A DNA stretch of 64,000 nt from Ichthyophis bannanicus (lineage: Eukaryota > Chordata > Amphibia > Gymnophiona > Ichthyophiidae). Under the pieces are notes generated by a model that was not told the DNA's origin, did no database searches, and saw nothing but the letters and a program-made list of their open reading frames with translations. The DNA lies in the NCBI GenBank assembly GCA_033557465.1, contig CM066041.1, positions 155,719,532 through 155,783,531 on the forward strand, in the 5' to 3' direction. The position numbers were made by a program, and so were the translations under genes. Every line of letters begins with the position of its first letter. The first letter of the stretch is position 1. Positions 55,003 to 64,000 of the stretch are shown here, piece after piece.

Positions 55003-55152
55003 CAGATGCTTCAATACACTTCAAAAAGGTCTCCATGTGTTGGTCACACTTGGCTTCATCAGCATAGAAGTATGTTCGGGCACTAATGACACCACCTCTT
55101 CGGTCCCCAAATCCAGAGTGCACCTGGTATTTCTTCTCCCGATGATCTGCAC
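55003..55152 (-). CDS. prodh: Proline dehydrogenase (mitochondrial), single internal exon
   Basis: A 150-bp exon with phase 1 at both ends (50 codons). Acceptor: long T/C tract then cctcag before 55152. Donor: CATCTG/gtatgt after 55003. Product text: ADHREKKYQVHSGFGDRRGG, VISARTYFYADEAKCDQHME, TFLKCIEASG, with no stop. I recognise the ISARTYFYA-EAKCD-HMETFL-CIEASG string as vertebrate PRODH, the inner-membrane flavoenzyme that oxidises proline to pyrroline-5-carboxylate. This segment lies ahead of the barrel active-site residues. The related PRODH2 is less likely. No other exon was found in the window, so the flanking introns are long. Clean splice sites and an open frame among heavy repeat decay argue for a living gene. 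Confidence 0.8.
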
Positions 55153-55192
55153 CTGAGGAAAAAAAAAGAAAAAGAAAAAGAAAAAAAAAAAA
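55153..55192 (-). promoter_or_regulatory. PRODH exon 3' splice site with long polypyrimidine tract
   Basis: On the minus strand, about 34 bases of nearly pure T with a few C lead into cctcag/G. On the plus strand this is the A/G run at 55158-55191. It is long enough to be length-variable between individuals. Confidence 0.75.
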
Positions 55193-55309
55193 CCCACACA
55201 CCACACTTATACTGTGTTTGTTCCAGTTCTACAAATTATATGGCACCGATTAAACTGTTGGTTCTCTTATGCTAAGACAAGTGAACTGATACTAAGTTAC
55301 TGAATGCTT
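55193..55309. other. Probable PRODH intron, no feature
   Basis: Short intronic stretch upstream of the exon (minus-strand sense) with nothing recognised. Confidence 0.5.
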
Positions 55310-55760
55310 AGACTGACAAAGTAACATAGTATATGACGGCAGATAAAGACCAGTATGGTCCATCTAGTCTGCCCAGCAAGCCAACAAGAGTAGGTGCACC
55401 TGCTGCTCCATGCAGGTCACCCCTCCTCATGCCTTTCTTTAGGCGTGTGCCCACTGCTCCGTGTAGGTCACCCCTCCTCATGCCTTTCTTTAGGCGTGTG
55501 CCCACTGCTCCGTGTAGGTCACCCCTATTTGTTGAGATAGCAGAGGCAGTTAAGATTATTTTAATTTTATCCTGTTGCTGTAAAGGGATTCACTGTGTCT
55601 GTCCCATGCCATTTTGAATTCTGTCACTGTATTTGTCCCCATCACTTCCATCAGGAGGGCATTCCAAGCATCCACCACCGTTTCAGTGAAAAAGTATTTC
55701 CCGACATTGCTTTTCAGTTTACCCCTTGCAGGTTCATGTTATGCCCTCTGGTTTTACAGC
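55310..55760 (-). mobile_element. CR1-like LINE 3' end
   Basis: The 3' end at the left reads atgacggcagataaagacc and catctagtctgccc, the terminal block of a CR1-type LINE. Coding on the minus strand at about 55640-55760 resembles the VVDAWNALLMEV type. It contains an internal 51-bp tandem repeat. Confidence 0.7.
55403..55527. repeat. 51-bp tandem repeat, about 2.4 copies
   Basis: Unit starting ctgctccgtgtaggtcaccc at 55403, 55454 and 55505 (last copy partial, 23 bases). The first and second units differ at two positions (ccatgcagg versus ccgtgtagg). It lies inside the LINE 3' region. Confidence 0.95.
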
Positions 55761-56129
55761 TCAACTGATTGCTGTCACCAAAGCCATGGTGAGAAGAGAA
55801 GGAAAACGATGCTGCTATCGGTGCCTTTGTCAACTCCTGCTCCATGAGAAACATTGAGCAGCATTTCCAGGTGCCGCTGCATATGCTCTGGCTGCTCTGC
55901 TGACTTATCAGTGAAAAAAAGAGCTGTAATGGCGAAAGGGACTATGCTTGAAGACCTAGATATATTTCATTATAATGCTCTACATGTAGTATATTAACAT
56001 CTACAGACATATGTAGCAGCCCACAAACACACACAGGCAATGCAGATACAAATGAGTATGCATGTACAGACACATGCAAACATGCAGAGGGGTGGGAAAG
56101 AATTCCATGAGCCCTGTTTAGTAGCTGTG
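55761..56129. other. No recognisable feature
   Basis: No coding or repeat family seen. A CA-rich patch lies near 56025-56090. Confidence 0.45.
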
Positions 56130-56290
56130 AGTCACACCAGGATTTGAACTGGTGGCCCTGCAGCACAGGATGGGGGAGATGAGTCTGCAGGCTGAGACCT
56201 AGGAAAGTGAGGGTTCAAATCCTGTTGACACACTGACCTTGGGCAAGTCACTTTAGCTTCCACTACCTTGAGTAAAAACTTATGGACTGA
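56130..56290 (+). mobile_element. CORE-SINE-like fragment
   Basis: Contains gggttcaaatcctg (B box-like, about 56212) followed by ctgaccttgggcaagtcact (about 56236-56255), the CORE-SINE block also seen in the SINE at 36568-36830. A second B-box-like sequence in the opposite sense (caggatttgaactgg) lies at about 56139. Confidence 0.5.
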
Positions 56291-56485
56291 TGCAGAAACG
56301 TTTAGCGCAGCATTTTTCCGGTGCTTTTCCTATGCTAGGCTTGCTCCCTGATGCAGAAAGCAAGCGAACACCTGGAAAATGCCATAAAAGCGTCCGCACT
56401 AAATCACAGCGCACTTGGCATGCAAATCACTGCATAAACAATTGCAACTGATGTAAAACAAAAACAGCGCTGAAACTTTAGTAGT
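56291..56485. other. No recognisable feature
   Basis: Short unassigned sequence before the CR1 3' end. Confidence 0.5.
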
Positions 56486-56659
56486 TTAAGAACATAAGAT
56501 ATGCCATACTGGGTCAGACCAAGGTACATCAAGCCCAGTATCCTCTTTCCAACAGTGGCCAATCTACGTAGGTTATACGTAAGTCATACGTACCTAGCAA
56601 TTTCCCCAAAAGACAGGTTTGACAATGCTTGTATTGTGTAAAGCATTGACATCCTGGGT

Positions 56660-58460
56660 CCCTTTTTAATAATGGTTTATGGACCTTTCCTGCAGGAACT
56701 TGTCCAAACCTTTTTTAAATCCAGCTACATTAACAGCCTTTACTACATTCTCCGGTAACAAATTCCAGAGTGTGATTACACGTTGAGTAAAAAAATAATT
56801 CTCTTATTAGTCTTAAATAGTTTACCTGTAGCTTTATTGCATGTCCCCTAGTCTTTCTATATTCTGATAACGTAATCAATCGATCTACGTTTACCCGTTC
56901 CACTCAGTTTATTAATTTATAGACTTCTATCATATCTCCCCTCAGCCATCTCTTTTCCAGGTTAAAGAGCACTGACCATTTTAGCCTTTCTTCATAGGGG
57001 TATCCTTCCATCCCCTTTACCATTTTGGTGGCTCTTCTCTGAACCTTTTCTAATAACGCTATATCCTTTTTAAGATACGGCGACCAGAATTGCACACAAT
57101 ATTCAAGGTGTGGTCGCACCATGGAACGATATAGAGGCATTATAATATCCTTTGTTTTATTTTCCATTCCTTTCCTTATGATACCTAGTATTCTATTTGC
57201 TCTCTTGGCCGCCGCTGCACACTGGACCGAGGGTTTTAACATGTTATCCACGGTGACGCCTAAATCTTTTTCCTGGGTGGTGGTTCCTAAAGTGAAACCT
57301 TGTATTGTGTAACCATAGTTTGGCTTGTTCTTCCCTAGGTGCATAACTTTGCACTTGTCCGCATTAAATTTCATCTGCTATTTTGATGCCCAGTCTTCCA
57401 ATTTATCAAGATCCTCTTGCAATTTTCCACAATCCTCTTGGGTTTTAACAACTTTAAATAGTTTTGTGTCATCTGTAAATTTGATACCCTCACTCGTTAT
57501 TCCCTTTTCCAGGTCATTTATGAATATGTCAAAAAGCAGCAGACCCAGCACAGATCCCTGGGGTACTCCACTATTCACCTTTTTTCCATTGGGAAAATTG
57601 GCCATTTAGCCCTACCCTCTGCTTTCTATCTTTTAACCAGTTCCTGATCCACAATAGTACACTGCCTCCTATCCCATGACTCTTTACTTTTGCCAAAAGT
57701 CTCTGATCAGGGACCTTGTCAAACGCTTTCTGAAAGTCCAAATACACTATATCAACCGACTTACCATTGTCTACCTGTTTATTCACACCTTCAAAAAAAA
57801 CATAACAGATTAGTAAGACAAGATCTTCCTTGTCTAAAGCCATGTTGGCCGTCTCCCATTAAGCCATGGTTATCTACATGTTCAGCAATTTTGTTCTTTA
57901 TGATGTTTTCTACCATTTTTCCCGGTACTGACAACATCAGGCTCACCGGTCTGTAGTTTCCTGGATCACCCCTGGAACCCTTTTTAAATATTGCCATTAC
58001 GTTGGCCATCCTCCAATCTTCAGGTATTACAGATGATTTTAACGATAGTTCACTACATCTTCCTTAGTAAAGACCAAAGCAGAGAATTCATTCAGTCTCT
58101 CCGCTATCGCCTAGTTGCCTTAGTGCCCCTTTAACCCCTTTATCATCTAATGGACCAACTGACTCACAGGTTTTTTGCTACGAATGTACTTGAAAAAGTA
58201 TTTGTGTGTTTTTGCTTCCGCAGCAAGCTTCTTCTCAAATTCTCCCTTTGCCTGCCTTATCAATGCCTTGCATTTAAACTTGCCAGTGCTTGTGCCGTTT
58301 CCAGTTTGTCATTTGGCTCTTTTTTTCCATTTCCTGAAAGATGCTTTTTTTTTGGCAACAGCCTCTCTGACCTCATCTTTAAACCATGCTGGCAGTGTTT
58401 TGGACTTCCTTCCACTTTCCTTAAAGCATGGAATACAGCTGTTCGGGGCTTCCAAGATAG
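56660..58460 (-). pseudogene. CR1 reverse transcriptase
   Basis: Linker text at 58150-58450 includes the KDEVREAVAKKK and GNGKKEPNDKLE types. RT at 57791-58009: AIFKKGSRGDPGNYRPVSLM, HGFRQGRSCLTNLL; then 57571-57843: VDIVYLDFQKAFDKVPDQRL; 57378-57605: [20 protein letters not shown] and FTDDTKLF, where the catalytic box is FTDD rather than FADD; 56904-57374: MKFNADKCKVMHLG and [16 protein letters not shown]. It ends with the WNLLPE-type region at about 56750. Several frame changes and a TAG near 57378. Confidence 0.85.
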
Positions 58461-58464
58461 TATT

Positions 58465-60198
58465 TTTCAATTTATTTTATTTAGTCAGATTTAATATACC
58501 GCTTTATCATTAAATCGAAGTGCAAACAATCAATGGGGTGGGGAAGAGTGTGCAACATGCAGTGTGAAACATCTTAGAGAGTGTGGTCGAGGGGTGTGAG
58601 TGATTTGATTGCTTTAGGTGCAGATGATCTATGTACAGCTATTCGAGACAAGTGGGCTATATACAATTGAGCTATCTACAATTGGGCTATATACAGGTCT
58701 AGATACAGTTCATAAAGGTTTCAGTTTGGCTATGGCGGAGTTTAGTTTAGGTGAAGTCCTTGTAAATGATCCATGAAAAGCTTTGTTTTCAGTAACTTTC
58801 TGAAATCTGTGAGGTCTGTGGCAGATCTCAGCTCGTCGGGGAGAGAGTTCCACAGGGAGGGTGCCGCCAGGGACAGAGCTCTTCTTGAGGTATCCTGTCT
58901 GGATTTGGTGAATTCTCGTGGGGTGATGAGATCGGTGGTTCTCCTTCTGGGTCTGGTGCATCTGTCCGCTTTGATGAGAGGTTGCAGGCCGTCTGCTGAG
59001 ATGTTCTATCTTATCTTGAATAGGTTTAGGATAACTTTGTATTGTATACGGGAGCTGATTGGGAGCAGGTGGAGGTGGTACAGGATAGGAGTAATGTGGT
59101 CCTGTCCGGAGTGGCCTGTTATTATGCAGGGGGCAGTGTTCTGAGCCAATTGAAGTGGTCGGAGGGCCTGTTTTGGTAGCCCTAGGTATATTGGGTTGCA
59201 GTAGTCGAGTGTAGGGGTGATGAGTGTGACAGAGTGTACGGAAGTGGTCCTGTGAGAGGATGGGTTTGAGGCATCTGATGGTTCTCATTTTGAGGTAGGC
59301 GTTTGTGGTTCTGGCGATGTGGGCCTGTAAATTTAGGCCTTTTGTCGAGCGTCATGCAGAGGTATCTCACTTCGGGCTTTACTAATATTGTGACATCATT
59401 TAGTTTGATGGTGGGTGTCATTGAGAAGGTAGGGTTCCTTGATATGACAAGAGCTTGTGTTTTGTTATGGTTTATGGATAGATTGTTTTCTAAGAGCCAG
59501 GTTGTCATTTCTGCTGGAGACAATTGGCTAGGTTGGAGTAGTCAGGGGTGTCCAAGTCTATTGGGATGTATATCATGTCGTCGGCACAGATGGTGTATTG
59601 GATCTTGTGGTTCTTGATGATGGAGCAGATTGATTGTAGGTATATCTTGAATAGCAGGGCGGATAGGGATGAGCTTTGTGGAATGCCCTGGGTGGCTTTC
59701 CGGGACCGGGAGGTGTCTGCGCTGCATTTGACTTGTAGCTTTCTGTTGGTCAGGTATGATGTAAACCAGTTCAAGGTGGTGCCGTGTAGCCCAATCTCTT
59801 GTGGTCTCGCTAGCAGAGACATGTGGCTCATTGTGTCAAATGCTGTGGAGACGTCTATGAATATCAGGATGACTCCCATTTTGATGTTATCAATACTCCG
59901 GATCAGTTTGTTGAGGAGTTGGACTAGTAGCCGTGTTGATTTGGGTCCAGGGGGGCATGGGTGTCGATGTGGTCCTGTAGTTGGTGCTGGACTGCTTTTT
60001 CGATGATCTTGGCTAGGTGGGGGAGACTTGAGATGGGTCTGTAGGCAGCAAGGTCGGTTTTAGCTAGTGTGGATTTCTTTGGGATGGGGCGTATTGTAGC
60101 TAGGTTGCGTGCGCTTGGCATTATTCCTGTAGTGAGAGAGCTTGTGGTTATTTTGCAGATATCCTGGATCAGTACTTTTTTAACAGCTTTGATCCATG
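58465..60198 (-). mobile_element. L2 LINE inserted in CR1
   Basis: 3' tail at the left (tttattttatttagtcag, 58472 on) with taccgctttatcattaaa. The right edge at about 60198 is where CR1 coding (AKVKDIHQAWMP) resumes. It lacks the endonuclease, so it is 5'-truncated. It is younger than the CR1. Confidence 0.8.
58710..60190 (-). pseudogene. L2 reverse transcriptase
   Basis: Pieces: 59924-60190 (ATIRPIPKKSTLAKTDLAAY, RPISSLPHLAKIIEKAV, PNQHGY), 59505-59879 (ILIFIDVSTAFDTMSHMSLL, catalytic CADDMIYIP), 59182-59523 (LLENNLSINHNKTQALVISR, EVRYL) and 58710-59288 (C-terminal, read out of frame). The ADD aspartates are intact; frame changes near 59515 and 59290 break it. Confidence 0.75.
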
Positions 60199-60990
60199 TT
60201 ACGGGGCATCCAAGCTTGATGTATGTCTTTAACCTTTGCAACTGCTCCTTTTAGATTTTTCTTAACTATTTCCCTCATTTTATCATAGTCTCCCTTTCGA
60301 AAGTTAAAAGGTAGTACTGTGGATTTCCTTACCATCCCTCCTATACTAATTAAATCAAATGCGATCATACTATGATCACTATAGCCAAGTGGCCCCAATA
60401 CCCTTATCTCTTGCACCAGATCTGGTGTTCCACTAAGGACTAGGTCCAATATGGCTTCCCCTATGGTCGGTTCATGAACCAGCTGCTCCAATAAGCAGTC
60501 ATTTATTTCATCTAGGAACTTTATCTCCCTAGCATGTCCTGCCATGACACTGACCCAGTCGATACTGGATAATTGAAATCACCCATTATTATTATTAGTG
60601 CTGTAACTTGTTAGCTTCCTTGATTTCTTTGAGCATTTCATCATCTGTTTGTTCATTCTGGCCAGGCGGTCGATAGTACACCCTCACTGCCATCACCTTC
60701 CCCTTTTTACATGAAAGTTCAATCCATACAGATTCTACAGCAAATTTTTTTTCCTGCAAAACTTGAATCCTTTCTGACTCAATGCCCTCTTTAACAGAGC
60801 GCAACCCCTCCACCAATTTGATCAGCTCTATCATTACGATATAGTTTGTACCCAGGTATCAGTGTCCCACTGGTTGTCCTCCTTCCACCATGTCTCTCAG
60901 ATTCCAATCATATCTAACCTCTCATTTAGTGCTATATATTCTAACTCTCTAATCTTATTTTTTAGACTTCTAGCATTTGCATACAAGCAT
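60199..60990 (-). pseudogene. CR1 endonuclease
   Basis: The N-terminal part near 60840-60990 is degenerate. The middle at 60595-60834 has KKGKVMAVRVYYRPPGQNEQ and DDEMLKEI. The C-terminal part at 60180-60545 has GEAILDLVLSGTPDLV, VLGPLGYSDHSMIAFDL with the SDH catalytic motif, and MREIVKKNLKGAVAKVKDI. It would nick target DNA at insertion. Confidence 0.8.
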
Positions 60991-61219
60991 TTTAGAGACT
61001 ATTTTATTCCTATTAATTTGGCTATTGATAGGCATGGGTAATTTGGAATCTTTGTCTGCTCCAAACTCAAGGGCATTTGGGCTACTTTACTCTTTTGGAA
61101 CCTCTCTGCTTTTGGTAGTATCCTTCAAGTATACATTCTTCCGAACGATGCGCTCTTGTGCGACTGTCGGCTTTCCCCTATTATCTAGTTTAAAAGCTGC
61201 CCTATCTCCTTTTTAAAGG

Positions 61220-62060
61220 TTAATGCCAGCAGTCTGGTTCCATCATGGTTAAGGTGAAGCCCATCCCTTCGAAGAGCCCCTCCTTTTCCCAGAATGTTCC
61301 CCAGTTCCTAACAAATCCAAAACCCTCATCCTTGCACCATCGTCTCATCCACGCATTGAGACTGCAGAGCTCTGCCTGCCTTTTGGGTCCTGCACGTGGA
61401 ACAGGAAGCATTTCGTAGAACGCTACCCTGGAAGTTCTGGATTTCAACTTCCTACCTAAAAGCCTAAATTTAGCCTCCAGAACCTCCCTACCACATTTTC
61501 CTATGTCACTGGTACAGACATGTACCAAGACAGCAGACTCCTCCCCAGCACTAAGACCTTATCTAGGTGGCGCGTGAGCTCCACTACCTTCGCACCAGGC
61601 AGGCATGTTACCAGGTGATCCTCACGTCCACCAGCCACCCAGTTATCTACATGCCTAATGATTTAATCACCAACTATAATGGCTGTCCTAACCCTTCCCT
61701 CATGGGCACATGGCCCTGGAGAATCTTCCTCAGTGCAAGAGGATTTTACATCACCTGGACAACAGGGCCTAGTTACAGGATCACTTCCTGCCACACCAGG
61801 GTGATGCTCTTCTGTCACGTGACTTCTCCCCTCCATGGCAACAGGGATACTGCCAGACTGCAGGTGGGACTTCAGGACTATATCCCTGTAGGTCTCGTCT
61901 ATGTACCTCTGTCTTTCTTATGTCTTCCAAGTCTGCTACTTTAGCCTCTAGAGAACATACTCGTTCCCTGAGAGCACAGAGCTCCTTGCACCTAGTGCAC
62001 ACGTAAGACCTCTCACCAACTGGGAGAAAATCATACATGTGACACTCGGTGCAAAAGACT
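61220..62060 (-). pseudogene. CR1 ORF1: zinc/coiled-coil region and SGNH esterase-like domain
   Basis: The N-terminal part at about 61781-62060 has CTECHMYDFL, VCTRCKEL (two CxxC) and the coiled-coil LRERVCSLEAKVADLEDIRK. The C-terminal part at 61220-61528 has VHVCTSDIGK, EVLEAKFRLLGRKLKSRT, ELCSLNAWMRRWCKDEGFGF and GFTLT. This is the esterase-like domain of CR1 ORF1 proteins. Its block III normally reads GTND, here CTSD, and the last block normally has an essential His, here absent. Frame changes lie between the halves. Confidence 0.75.
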
Positions 62061-62100
62061 GGAAAGCCCCCATCTCACTGCTGGACTGCTTTCTGCTCTT

Positions 62101-62986
62101 AGTTTTAAGCTTGTGTTTCTGCTGGGTTCTAAATCTAACAAGAAAACTCTCTTCTGTGTTTTAAATTTAAACTTAAACTGCTGTTACTAGGCCCTGACTG
62201 ATTTAACAAATACACTGGGTCCACAGATCAGCTTTAATCCAAATTCACTTCAGAAAAATTCCCTGAAGTATATACTCACTATTGCAGATCTCTCTGCAGA
62301 AGTAGCTGTCCCCTTTTGTAGTCCTTCAAGACCTTTAGGTTTATTTATATTTCCTATATTGCCTTTCATAGATAATTGCAAAGCAGTCTATACGTCATAA
62401 AACATACAACATAAGAAAATAAAAGTTGCATTTCCAATCAGGAATAGTGTCCGGAAAACAGAATAGAAGATGCGTTTGCATTCCTCCTCTGAATTACAGT
62501 CCCCCTGAGTTTCTGCACAGAACTTAAGGGTTCATAAATGCTTGCTCGGGATGCAACGCCTTATATCCTAAAATGCACAATGTTGGCGCAGGCACTGCCA
62601 TTTTTCAAGATGGCGGCACAGTGGCAGGAGCGTGTGGGAAATGCTCCTGCTCCAGAGTAAAGGTACAGGGAGAGGATGGTGGGGTTCAGGGGGCACTCAG
62701 AATTTTTTTTTTTGTTTGGGGATGTTCGGGGCCACAGGGGCATCAGGGATTTTGTTTGTCGGGAAGGTCAGTTTTCGGGGGGGGGGGGGGGACACCTGGC
62801 AGGGATCATCTGAGGTGAACTGTCAAACTTCACCTCAGAAGACAGTCTCTCTGGGACAGCATGCCAAACTTACCCCAACTTCTGTGCACATGTTTGACTT
62901 GCTCTTCCAGTTTAGGCTGACATTTTGCACACTGGGTAATTTGCATATTGCATTCCAACACAGAGTCAGTGATAAAGTCACACTAT
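62101..62986. other. Mostly unassigned, with a short L2-like piece
   Basis: 62338-62400 resembles a LINE/SINE tail region (tttatttatatttcctatat). A CpG-containing block at 62570-62640 has gccatttttcaagatggc, an 18-base imperfect dyad. T-run 62705-62713 and G-run 62777-62791. Open frames on both strands look like composition effects. Confidence 0.4.
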
Positions 62987-63034
62987 GAAACCCTGTGCTA
63001 GAGCTTTAAGCACTAAGCTCTAGCACAGGGTTTC
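62987..63034. repeat. Perfect 20-bp hairpin
   Basis: Arms GAAACCCTGTGCTAGAGCTT (62987-63006) and its exact complement (63015-63034) with an 8-base loop. It could be the ends of a foldback element collapsed together, or a deletion product of a MITE. Confidence 0.9.
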
Positions 63035-63079
63035 TGCATTGGCCTGTTATTTTCTTGTGTCCGGAAGTTTTACAATCTA

Positions 63080-63465
63080 CTGTACCTAGAAACATGACGG
63101 CAGAAAGACCATGTGGCCCATCTAATCTGTCCTTCCATATCAACTACAATAGTCCTTTTTACCTTTAAAGATCCTGTTTGTCCCATGCTTTTTGAATTCA
63201 GATACTGTCCTCATGTCCACCACCTCCACTGGGAGGCTATTCCACGCATCTACCACTCTTTCCATAAAGAAATATTTCAACATATTACTCCTGAGTCTAT
63301 CCCCTTTCACTCTCATCCTATGTCCCCTTTTAGCAGAGCTTGCCTTCAACTGAAAGAGACCCTCCTGTGTATTTATGCCACAGAAGTACTTAAAGGTCTC
63401 TATCATATCTCCCCATTCTGCCTTTCCTCTAAAGTATACATATTAAGATCTTTAAGTCTGTCCTC
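63080..63465 (-). mobile_element. CR1-like LINE 3' end
   Basis: Minus-strand coding at 63140-63406: FQLKASSAKRGHRMRVKGDR, YFFMERVVDAWNSLPVEVVD, TVSEFKKHG. 3' terminal block at the left (catgacggcagaaagacc). It is the same family as 24891-25118 plus 36315-36567. A young L1 starts immediately to its right. Confidence 0.8.
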
Positions 63466-64000
63466 GGAGACCACGTGATGCGTGAGTGAGGGTGGACGTG
63501 TCCTGCTCGCTCCGGGGCTGCCTCAGCGATTATTCTGCATTTTATCCATATTTAACCTAGTGACTCTGCCTCCCCACCTCCCCGGGAACTCCCCACCTTA
63601 AGTGCTCTTGGGAACGGCACTTGCACTCGACATTGATGCCGCTGCCCGCGAGGAAAGACCGGGAGAAGGCGACCAGGTCTGGGCCTTCGACCTCAGCCAC
63701 GCCGCAGTCGGCTTCGCCGGGCGCGGAGAGTACAGACTCGGCCTCAGTTGAACTAGCGAAAGAGGTCGTCAAGTTATTGGACCCGAAATTCGACTTACTC
63801 TTGAAAAAGTTGGATGGCATGGAAGAGGCACTCACGGACTTTGGGCACCGCGTGGAGGAGTTGGAGCAGCGCGTGGCCCTGGTTGAGGAAGGCGAGGGGA
63901 AGCGTGAGAAGGAGGCTGCAGAACTGAAGCGGCAACTGGTAGAGCTCCAGCAGAAAGTCGACGATCTTGAAAACAGATCCCGACGAAATAATTTGAGGTT
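63466..64000 (+). mobile_element. L1 LINE, 5' end, apparently full length at this side
   Basis: Begins ggagaccacgtgatgcg, a plausible L1 5' end directly abutting CR1 sequence. The GC-rich 5' UTR runs to 63635 and ORF1 follows to the window edge. The intact frame and CpG content suggest a recent insertion. Confidence 0.75.
63636..64000 (+). CDS. L1 ORF1 protein, N-terminal part
   Basis: ATG at 63636; 121 full codons and two bases, open to the window end. The N-terminus is basic and serine-rich (MPLPARKDREKATRSGPSTS). A coiled coil follows with heptads in VELAKEVVKLLDPKFDLLLK, LEQRVALVEEGEGKREKEAA and LKRQLVELQQKVDDLEN, ending RSRRNNLR at the start of the RRM. ORF1p forms a trimer through this coil and coats L1 RNA. 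No stop in this part. The decayed L1 at 9872 has the corresponding KVDDLENQSQRNNLQ. Confidence 0.85.
   Translation, partial: MPLPARKDREKATRSGPSTSATPQSASPGAESTDSASVELAKEVVKLLDPKFDLLLKKLDGMEEALTDFGHRVEELEQRVALVEEGEGKREKEAAELKRQLVELQQKVDDLENRSRRNNLR

Larger units (their letters stand above)
56486..62100 (-). mobile_element. CR1 LINE, nearly full length, split by L2
   Basis: Minus strand from right to left: ORF1 with an esterase-like domain (61220-62060), endonuclease (60200-60990), L2 insertion (58465-60198), linker, RT (56660-58460) and the 3' end at 56486 (aagaacataagatatgcc). Excluding the L2 it is about 3.9 kb. Stops and small indels throughout. Confidence 0.85.

Noticed and set aside
54540..55086. 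Plus-strand open frames next to the PRODH exon
   Set aside because: No domain features; the overlapping minus-strand exon explains the conserved part.
55403..55527. Direct repeats that could suggest a CRISPR-like array
   Set aside because: Units are contiguous with no unique spacers, in a eukaryotic LINE; this is a minisatellite-type duplication.
60185..60200. Target duplication ggggc-tccaag around the L2 in CR1
   Set aside because: The two similar 12-mers (58446 and 60201) differ by a base and the left one is not adjacent to the L2 tail; both can be CR1 coding text.
62573..62988. Glycine-rich open frames
   Set aside because: Produced by G-rich sequence and the G-run at 62777-62791; no start context or domain.

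Overview
The window reads as transposon-saturated vertebrate DNA, most likely from a large-genomed amphibian. A caecilian is my best guess, on repeat flavour rather than any diagnostic gene. The evidence is several DIRS tyrosine-recombinase retrotransposon lineages nested in one another, L2, CR1 and Tx1-like L1 LINEs, a Penelope-like element with a GIY-YIG endonuclease, a class I-like endogenous retrovirus, a TTAA-flanked MITE and an L2-tailed SINE. The only host coding sequence I can defend is one 150-bp exon on the minus strand (55003-55152). It encodes a segment I recognise as mitochondrial proline dehydrogenase (PRODH). Much of the window is therefore probably intron of that gene filled with mobile DNA.

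Layout, left to right: L2 3' end (1-1271); Penelope-like 3' half (1272-2400); decayed endogenous retrovirus (about 3560-8935) with a 242-bp MITE in its integrase (6399-6640); L2 fragment (9208-9545); decayed L1 (9865-15281) ending at a CA microsatellite; CR1 fragment (15609-16334); an older CR1 (16335-16870 and 21036-21427) split by non-autonomous DIRS copy A (16871-21035) and abutted by a divergent DIRS lineage G (21428-24890), itself split by a CR1. Next comes a CR1 remnant split by DIRS B (25119-36314), which in turn holds DIRS C (29659-35249). Then an L2-tailed SINE, three L2 copies (36850-41640) and a CR1 piece. An old DIRS F (41866-54255) is split by DIRS E (43159-46276) and DIRS D (48331-53924). 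The PRODH exon follows, then a CR1-like fragment, a long CR1 with ORF1, endonuclease and reverse transcriptase (56486-62100) split by an L2 (58465-60198), and finally the 5' end of a young L1 whose ORF1 runs off the window (63636-64000).

DIRS copies B, C and D share one architecture, coding on the minus strand: Gag with an N-terminal Cys/His cluster; an RT-RNase H-methyltransferase-like frame; a tyrosine recombinase frame that overlaps the RT frame for about 1.8 kb; unequal inverted terminal repeats; and an internal complementary region that matches the two termini joined head to tail. C is the best preserved: its 640-codon RT frame is open and its recombinase frame has one nonsense codon. 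Two points deserve the closest look. The gag stop sits in a (C/T)TT-TGA-C context from which a +1 shift enters the pol frame, where no AUG lies ahead of the RT motifs. And the left termini of five DIRS copies and of lineage G carry a short dyad whose arms differ by a compensating base pair in G.

No CRISPR array, rRNA or tRNA gene was seen. Apart from the PRODH exon, the listed reading frames belong to mobile elements, and most are broken.
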